From: Rubrivivax rivuli
Lineage (GTDB): Bacteria; Pseudomonadota; Gammaproteobacteria; Burkholderiales; Burkholderiaceae_C
Direction of reading: 5' to 3'
Assembly: GCF_004016505.1 (NCBI RefSeq)
Contig: NZ_SACR01000006.1
Location: 1-64,000 of the forward strand
Length of the DNA stretch: 64,000 nucleotides
Shown here: piece after piece, positions 59,339 to 64,000 of the stretch
How positions within the stretch are numbered: the stretch's first letter is position 1
Layout of the letters: each line of letters opens with the position of its first letter
Translations under genes and position numbers: made by a program
Notes under the pieces: generated by a model
Told to the model about the DNA's origin: nothing
The model's input: only the letters and a program-made list of their open reading frames with translations
The model's database searches: none

Positions 59339-60335
59339 ACCTCAACCCACCGCCGAAGACACGGCCCCCGGCCGCAGCTGCCCGCTGCACTACCGCTACG
59401 CGCCCGAGGTCTTCCGCGCGCCACCCGCACCCGAACTGCAAGGCCTGGAGGTGCTGTACGTGGTGGGCGGCCTCTACGGCAACCTGCTGGCGCTGCAGCG
59501 GGTGCTGGCGATGTTCGAGGCCGAGCGTGGCCGCAAGCGCCTGGTCTTCAACGGCGACTTCCACTGGTTCGACGCCGACCCTGCCGTCTTCGCCGCCGTG
59601 CAGCAGGGCGTGCTGGCGCACACCGCGCTGCGCGGCAACGTCGAGACCGAGCTGGCCGCCGAAGTGAGTGGCGATGATGAAGATGCGGGCTGCGGCTGTG
59701 CCTACCCCGATTGGGTGGGCGACGAGGTGGTGAGCCGCAGCAACCGCATCCTGGCCACGCTGCGCCGCGCCACCACGTCCGCGCAGCGCGCCGAACTCGC
59801 AGCGCTGCCGATGTGGCTGCGCGCCGAGGTGGGCGGCCTGCAGCTGGGCATCGTGCACGGCGACGCCTGCTCGCTGGCCGGCTGGGGCTTTGCGCAAGAA
59901 CACTTGCAGGAAGCGGCACACCGCGAAGCGGTGCGCGGCTGGTTCGCGCGCTCGGGTGTCGACGCCTTCGCCTGCACGCACACCTGCCTGCCCGTCTTCC
60001 AGCACTTTGCAGAGGGCGAAGGAAGGCCGTGGTGGGTCTTCAACAACGGCGCCACCGGCATGCCCAACTTCGCGGGGGATGCGGCGGGGTTGCTGACACG
60101 TTTGGCGCTCACGCCCAGCGCGGCCGAAACCCGCCGCTTCGGCGTGGTGCTGCAGACCGGCGGTGGCGCGGTGCATGTCGACGCGCTGGCCGTGGAGACC
60201 GACGCTGCGGTGGCGCAAGCCGAGTTCCTGCGCCAGTGGCCCGCGGGCAGCGACGCGCACGCCTCCTACTTCGCCCGCATCCAGCGCGGGCCGGCCTACA
60301 CCGTGGCGCAGGCCGTGCGCGGGCCGCAGGCCTGA
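59325..60335 (+). CDS. Metallophosphoesterase-like protein with altered first metal motif
   Basis: 336 residues resembling calcineurin-type phosphoesterases: VLYVVGGLYGNLLALQRVLAMF near 44-65, LVFNGDFHWFDADPAVFAAV near 73-92, ALRGNVETEL near 101-110, QLGIVHGDACSLAGWG and DAFACTHTCLPVF near 224-236. The first motif, normally D-x-H-G-N, reads G49-L-Y51-G-N, so both metal ligands of motif I are missing while the GD, GN, HGD and THT elements persist. An active two-metal site is doubtful. Last gene of the operon, overlapping the ATPase gene by 14 bp. Two cysteines (CGC near 123-125) are unusual. Confidence 0.8.
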   Translation: MHNPEPQPTAEDTAPGRSCPLHYRYAPEVFRAPPAPELQGLEVLYVVGGLYGNLLALQRVLAMFEAERGRKRLVFNGDFHWFDADPAVFAAVQQGVLAHTALRGNVETELAAEVSGDDEDAGCGCAYPDWVGDEVVSRSNRILATLRRATTSAQRAELAALPMWLRAEVGGLQLGIVHGDACSLAGWGFAQEHLQEAAHREAVRGWFARSGVDAFACTHTCLPVFQHFAEGEGRPWWVFNNGATGMPNFAGDAAGLLTRLALTPSAAETRRFGVVLQTGGGAVHVDALAVETDAAVAQAEFLRQWPAGSDAHASYFARIQRGPAYTVAQAVRGPQA

Positions 60336-60349
60336 GCGCCGCTCAGGCC
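60329..60349. terminator. Palindrome joining two convergent stop codons
   Basis: GGCCTGAGCG (60329-60338) and CGCTCAGGCC (60340-60349) are perfect 10-bp arms about a single central base. The arms contain the stop codons of the phosphoesterase-like gene (TGA 60333-60335) and of the convergent acetyltransferase gene (reverse TGA 60343-60345). As RNA it would need a few unpaired bases at the tip but still forms a strong stem. Confidence 0.5.
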
Positions 60350-60858
60350 AAGGCCTTGTAGAAGTAGCGCGTGTCGCACAGCCCGCCCTGTGGCAGCAGC
60401 GCGTAACCCGGCACCACGCCGGCCGGCACCCAGCCGCCGCGCGTGTACAGGCGCTCGGCCTCGGGGCTGGCGGTGTCCAGCACCAAGAGCGTCTTGCCCT
60501 CGGCCCGGGCTAAGCGTTCGGCCTCGGCCAGCAGCAAGGCACCCAGCCCCAGCCGGCGTGCTTGGCGGTGCACCAGCATCTTGGCCAGGTCGGCGCGGTG
60601 CGGCTGGTTGGGCGGCTGCGCCAGCACCAGCTGCACCGTGCCGCGGAGGCGGCCGTCCACCTCGGCCACCACCAGCGCCCGCTCGCCGCGCGCCACGCCC
60701 TCGGCCACGCCGCGCCAGAAGGCGCGGGCTTCGTCCAGGCTGAAAGGCAGCATGAAGCTTACCGAAGCGCCGCCGTGCACGCAGTCGTGCAGCACTTCGG
60801 CCAGGTCTTCCAGCTGCCCGGCGTTCACGGCATTCAATCGGCGCAAAGACACCGGCAT
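60343..60858 (-). CDS. GNAT-family N-acetyltransferase
   Basis: 171 residues, one GNAT domain: LVVAEVDGRLRGTVQLVLAQPPNQPHRADLAKMLVHRQARRLGLGALLLAEAERLARAEGKTLLVLDTAS near residues 62-131, including the acetyl-CoA loop RQARRLGLGALL, and a terminal LYTRGGWVPAGVVPGYAL. This type resembles acetyltransferases acting on small molecules. It is a single gene, convergent with the coupled operon. The 164-bp gap to dadA shows no gene; it holds a GC-rich stretch only. Confidence 0.87.
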   Translation of the reverse strand: MPVSLRRLNAVNAGQLEDLAEVLHDCVHGGASVSFMLPFSLDEARAFWRGVAEGVARGERALVVAEVDGRLRGTVQLVLAQPPNQPHRADLAKMLVHRQARRLGLGALLLAEAERLARAEGKTLLVLDTASPEAERLYTRGGWVPAGVVPGYALLPQGGLCDTRYFYKALA

Positions 60859-61022
60859 GTCACACCCCCCTTGACGGACCCAGCCCGACGGTACAGCGCG
60901 CCGGCGGGCATGCGGGCTGGTCGATACACGCCGGCGGATCGGGTGGCTGAGCCCGGCCAGCGCTGCACTTTAAGCGGCGTCGGTCCGGGCCGCCCCCGTG
61001 CGCCACCGCGCGGCGCGGGCGC

Positions 61023-62360
61023 TCAGCTCGGCGCCCCCACCACCGCGCCGCCCCGGGGGGCCACCCGGCGTGCGGGCAGGCCGGTGAAGGCGAAATCGAC
61101 CTCCGGCGCCAGCCCGCTGACGATGCGCGCCAGGCTCTTGCCCGAGCCGCAGGCGTGGGTCCAGCCCAGCGTGCCGTGGCCGGTGTTCAGGAACAGGCGC
61201 CCGACCTTCGAGCGGCCGATGATCGGCACGTTCGACGGCGTGGCCGGGCGCAGGCCGGTCCAGAACTGCGCCTGTGCCGTGTCGCCCGCGCCAGGGAAGA
61301 GCGCCTCGGTGCGCTTGACGATGGCCTCGCAGCGCACGCGGTTGAGGTCGCGGTCGTAGCCGTTCAGCTCGGCGGTGCCGGCGATGCGCAGCCGGTCGGT
61401 GCCGGGGCCGTTTGCCGAAGGCGGCGTGGTCAGGCGCGAGAAGACGAGCTTGAGCTCGTCGTCGGTCAGCGAGACCTGGTGCGCCATCGAGGAGTCTTTC
61501 ACCGGCATCGTCACCGAATAGCCCTTGGCCGGGTAGATGGGCAGCCGGATGCCCAGCGGCGCGGCCAGCAGCGGGCTGAAGCTGCCCATGGCCAGCACGT
61601 AGGCGTCGGCCTTGAAGCGACGGAATCGGCCCTCGTCATCGGTGACTTCCACGTGGTCGATCTCGCCGCCGGCCTCGCGCAGCGCGGTGACGTTGTGGCT
61701 CATCAGGAACTGCACGCCTTCGGCGCGGCAGCGTGCAGCCAGTTCGCGCGTGAAGCGCTGGGCATCGCCCGATTCGTCTTCGGCGGTGTAGGTGGCGCCG
61801 GCCAGCTGCGGGCGGATGTGGCGCAGCGCGGGTTCGAGCCGCACGGCCTCGTCGGCCGAGATCACGCGCCGGTCGCAGCCCAGCTCGCGCATCTGCGCGG
61901 CCGGGGCCTCGGCGCTGTCGAACTCCTGCGTGCTCGTGTAGAAGTGCAGGATGCCCTGGGTGCGCTGGTCGTAGGCCAGGCCGAGCTCGCTGCGCAGGGC
62001 CTGCAGCGTCTGGCGGCTGTAGGTGCCCAGGCGCACGATCTGTTCAATGTTGTGTCGCGTGCGGGCCGGCGTGCACTCGCGCAGGAACTGCAGGCCCCAC
62101 AGCCACTGCCGCATGTCGGCGCGCAGGCGGAAGAGCAGCGGCGCGTCTTCGCGGCCCAGCCACTTCAGAACTTTCAGCGGCGCGCCCGGGTTGGCCCAGG
62201 GCTCGGCGTGGCTGACCGAGATCTGCCCGCCGTTGGCGAAGCTGGTCTCGGCCGCCGCGGCGGCCTGGCGGTCGATGACGGTGACCTCGTGCCCCTGCTG
62301 GCGCAGGAAGTAGGCGGTGGTGATGCCGAGCAGCCCGGCGCCGAGAACGATGACTTGCAT
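61023..62360 (-). CDS. dadA: D-amino acid dehydrogenase small subunit
   Basis: 445-residue flavoprotein that oxidises D-amino acids (and, in some cases, glycine) to 2-oxo acids, passing electrons to the respiratory chain. FAD motif VIVLGAGLLGITTAYFLRQQGHEVTVIDRQ at residues 3-32, then ETSFANGGQISVSHAEPWANPGAP near 38-61, and the C-terminal TGLRPATPSNVPIIGRSKVGRLFLNTGHGTLGWTHACGSGK near 367-407, all hallmark DadA segments. GGAG precedes the ATG. A tandem glycine riboswitch lies 65 bp upstream, so glycine is the probable inducer and perhaps a physiological substrate. Confidence 0.94.
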   Translation of the reverse strand: MQVIVLGAGLLGITTAYFLRQQGHEVTVIDRQAAAAAETSFANGGQISVSHAEPWANPGAPLKVLKWLGREDAPLLFRLRADMRQWLWGLQFLRECTPARTRHNIEQIVRLGTYSRQTLQALRSELGLAYDQRTQGILHFYTSTQEFDSAEAPAAQMRELGCDRRVISADEAVRLEPALRHIRPQLAGATYTAEDESGDAQRFTRELAARCRAEGVQFLMSHNVTALREAGGEIDHVEVTDDEGRFRRFKADAYVLAMGSFSPLLAAPLGIRLPIYPAKGYSVTMPVKDSSMAHQVSLTDDELKLVFSRLTTPPSANGPGTDRLRIAGTAELNGYDRDLNRVRCEAIVKRTEALFPGAGDTAQAQFWTGLRPATPSNVPIIGRSKVGRLFLNTGHGTLGWTHACGSGKSLARIVSGLAPEVDFAFTGLPARRVAPRGGAVVGAPS

Positions 62361-62427
62361 GAAGAGCTCCGAAGGAAGGGTGGCCCGCCCGGCCGTGCAA
62401 CGGGCCGGGTGGTGTGCCGCTCCCCCT

Positions 62428-62602
62428 GTCCTCGGTACCTGAGAGATTCAGCGCGGGCGCCTGCCCGGGCCTTGCTCCTTCGGTGCGTCACGCGGGTGAC
62501 GGCTCTCCAGACGGCGTTGGTGTGGTGCAGTACGGGACCTGAGCGTTCATGGGAGATTGCGCCTTCGGTGGCCCCGGCCGCGGCCGGGGCGCTCTCCTGC
62601 GG
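62428..62602 (-). promoter_or_regulatory. Tandem glycine riboswitch
   Basis: On the reverse strand two aptamers follow each other. Aptamer 1 (about 62602-62536): GGAGAGCG, a GC-rich P3 hairpin, CACCGAAGGCGCAA and ACGCTCAGG. Aptamer 2 (about 62510-62437): GGAGAGCCGTCACC, CACCGAAGGAGCAAGG and AATCTCTCAGG, then TACCGAGGACAGGGG. The order, the GGAGAG...CCGAAGG-GCAA...CUCAGG cores and the short linker match the tandem glycine class. It begins 12 bp after the M20 amidohydrolase stop and ends 65 bp before dadA, so it controls dadA either from its own promoter or by read-through. Confidence 0.88.
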
Positions 62603-62614
62603 AAGATCAAGGGG

Positions 62615-63817
62615 TCATGCGGCCGTGGCGGCCTCCTGGGGTGCGAGAAAGCGCTCGGCCAGCAGCGCCCAGTAGGCGCTGCCCGTGGCGATGTTGTCGT
62701 CGTTGAAGTCGTAGCCGGGGTTGTGCACCATGCAGCCGCCCGCGCCGGGGCTGGCGTCGGTGCCGTTGCCGATGAGCACGTAGCTGCCGGGCACACGCTC
62801 CAGCATGAAGGCAAAGTCTTCGCTGCCGGTCAGCGGCGGGCCTTGCGGCGTCACGCGCGCCGCGCCCACCAGTTCGGTGGCCACCTCGCGCGCGAAGGCG
62901 GTCTCGGCCGGTGCGTTGACGAGCACCGCATAGCCCGGCCGCCAATCCAGCTGGGCCCGCACGCCGAAGCTCTCGGCCTGCGCCGCCACCAGCGCCCGGA
63001 TGCGGCGCTCCACCGTGGCGCGCACCTCGCGGTCGAGCGCGCGCACGCTGAGTTCCAGCGTGGCGCTGGCCGGGATCACGTTGTTGGCCTGGCCGCTGTG
63101 CAGCGCGCCCACCGTCACCACGGCCGCCTGCAGCGGGTCGATGTTGCGCGAGACCACGGTCTGCAGCGCCATCACGATGCTGGCCGCGGCCACGATGGGG
63201 TCCGCCGCACGGTGCGGCATGGCGCCGTGCCCGCCGGTGCCGTGCAGCGTGAGGGTGGCGTAATCGGAAGAAGCCATGGCCGCGCCTTCGCGCAGCACGA
63301 AGTGCCCCGGTGCCACGCCCGGCATGTTGTGCATGGCGAAGACCGCGTCGCAAGGAAAACGCTCGAACAGGCCGTCGGCCATCATGCGCAGCGCGCCGCC
63401 ACCGCCTTCTTCGGCGGGCTGGAAGATCAGGTGCAGCGTGCCCTCGAAGCGGCCGTGCTCGGCCAGGTGGCGCGCCGCCGCCAGCAGCATGGCGGTGTGG
63501 CCGTCGTGGCCGCAGGCGTGCATCACGCCGGCATGCACGCTGGCCCAGGCCTGGCCGCTGGCCTCGGCGATGGGCAGGGCGTCCATGTCGGCGCGCAGGC
63601 CCAGGCGCCGGGTGCCCGTGCCACGCACCAGGGTGCCCACCACGCCGGTGCCACCGATGCCGCGGTGCACCTCGTAGCCCCAGGCTTCGAGCTTGTCGGC
63701 CACCAGGGCCGCGGTGCGGTGCTCCTGGAAGGCCAGTTCCGGGTGCTGGTGGATGTCGCGGCGCAGGCTGATGAATTCACCGGCCCGCGCCTGCAGCGCC
63801 TGCAGGAGGTAGGTCAC
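62615..63817 (-). CDS. M20-family amidohydrolase, hippurate hydrolase type
   Basis: 400 residues. Metal-site elements: HACGHDGHTAML near 102-113, FQPAEEGGGGALRMM near 133-147, AMHNMPG near 161-167, GTGGHGAMPH in the lid domain, and a C-terminal TGSEDFAFML and HNPGYDFNDD. Members remove the acyl group from N-acyl amino acids such as hippurate (benzoyl-glycine). Start is GTG 63817, 7 bp after the upstream Bug gene stop. The following glycine riboswitch fits a glycine-releasing reaction; actual acyl group is unknown. Confidence 0.92.
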   Translation of the reverse strand: MTYLLQALQARAGEFISLRRDIHQHPELAFQEHRTAALVADKLEAWGYEVHRGIGGTGVVGTLVRGTGTRRLGLRADMDALPIAEASGQAWASVHAGVMHACGHDGHTAMLLAAARHLAEHGRFEGTLHLIFQPAEEGGGGALRMMADGLFERFPCDAVFAMHNMPGVAPGHFVLREGAAMASSDYATLTLHGTGGHGAMPHRAADPIVAAASIVMALQTVVSRNIDPLQAAVVTVGALHSGQANNVIPASATLELSVRALDREVRATVERRIRALVAAQAESFGVRAQLDWRPGYAVLVNAPAETAFAREVATELVGAARVTPQGPPLTGSEDFAFMLERVPGSYVLIGNGTDASPGAGGCMVHNPGYDFNDDNIATGSAYWALLAERFLAPQEAATAA

Positions 63818-63824
63818 TGCCGGC

Positions 63825-64000
63825 TCATTGCGGCTGCAGGTTGATCTGCCGGGCGATGGCGCGGTAGCGCGCCGTCTCGGTCTCGAAGAAGCGGGCCGAC
63901 TCAGCCAGCGTCATCGGGGCTGCGGCCACCTGTGTTTGTGCCGCCAGCTGCGCACGCACCGTCGGGTCCTTCAGGGTCTTGCCGATGGCCGCGTGCAGGC
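63825..64000 (-). CDS. Tripartite tricarboxylate transporter receptor (Bug/TctC), C-terminal part
   Basis: The reverse-strand frame enters from the right edge of the window and ends at the TGA at 63825-63827. The 57 visible residues (LHAAIGKTLKDPTVRAQLAAQ... and ARFFETETARYRAIARQINLQPQ) are a typical Bug C-terminus, in which the last helix carries E..RY..I. It is 7 bp upstream of the amidohydrolase gene on the same strand, so it probably supplies the N-acyl amino acid or a related acid to that enzyme. Confidence 0.82.
   Translation of the reverse strand, partial: LHAAIGKTLKDPTVRAQLAAQTQVAAAPMTLAESARFFETETARYRAIARQINLQPQ

Overview
The window is a GC-rich chromosomal segment with very strong third-position G/C bias, so long antisense shadow ORFs lie over nearly every gene. 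The gene families point to a betaproteobacterium of the order Burkholderiales, probably near the Rubrivivax/Leptothrix/Roseateles/Ideonella group. The indicators are a Bug-type (TctC) solute receptor, translationally coupled operons, a TruD/SelO pair, a tandem glycine riboswitch and a GC-rich intergenic repeat. No rRNA, tRNA, CRISPR array or insertion sequence was seen.

Layout. (1) 0-9.9 kb: a rhamnogalacturonan/L-rhamnose locus. A PL11 lyase (cut by the window edge) and a TonB-dependent receptor read leftward; a rhamnose operon (aldolase-dehydrogenase fusion, isomerase, kinase) reads rightward. (2) 10-12.9 kb: a visibly AT-richer patch with a LysR gene, an apparent gene remnant, a DUF2306 protein and an acetyltransferase. 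(3) 12.9-16.3 kb: truD, selO and an unknown gene. (4) 16.4-19.8 kb: molybdate uptake, modE divergent from modABC, with a perfect palindromic ModE-type operator. (5) 19.9-22.3 kb: small accessory genes and a LysR regulator. (6) 22.3-40.4 kb: the largest feature, a NodD-like LysR gene divergent from a 15-gene, tightly packed catabolic operon. It encodes an outer-membrane/periplasm/RND module (DUF1302, DUF1329, YCF48-like, MMPL) and an aromatic ring-opening set (two FAD monooxygenase-like proteins, extradiol-type VOC dioxygenase, Rieske ferredoxin, C-C hydrolase type alpha/beta hydrolase, FAH, cyclase, cupin, epimerase, MFS and Bug receptor). Order and regulator resemble the flavonoid (naringenin) degradation fde genes of Herbaspirillum. 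(7) 40.4-47.6 kb: VOC protein, chemoreceptor, DUF3616, TerB-like, CopD-like, transglutaminase-like and AraC genes. (8) 47.7-50.5 kb: a two-subunit molybdenum hydroxylase divergent from the AraC gene, which may be served by the molybdate system. (9) 51.5-52.6 kb: a tyrosine-recombinase-like gene lacking several catalytic residues, with a perfect 17-bp inverted repeat directly before its start. (10) 52.7-60.3 kb: a seven-gene coupled operon of a TVP38-flavoprotein fusion, DUF2064 protein, NADH-dehydrogenase-like flavoprotein, PhnD/E/C-like ABC transporter and a metallophosphoesterase-like protein with an altered first metal motif. (11) 60.3-64 kb: acetyltransferase, then a leftward set of Bug receptor (cut), M20 amidohydrolase, tandem glycine riboswitch and dadA, which reads as an N-acyl-glycine/glycine catabolic unit.

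The strongest candidates for undescribed biology are the degenerate recombinase with its inverted repeat, the 52.7-60.3 kb operon, the flavonoid-like operon with its hydrophobic-uptake module and a flavoprotein missing its FAD motif, and the glycine-switched dadA unit.
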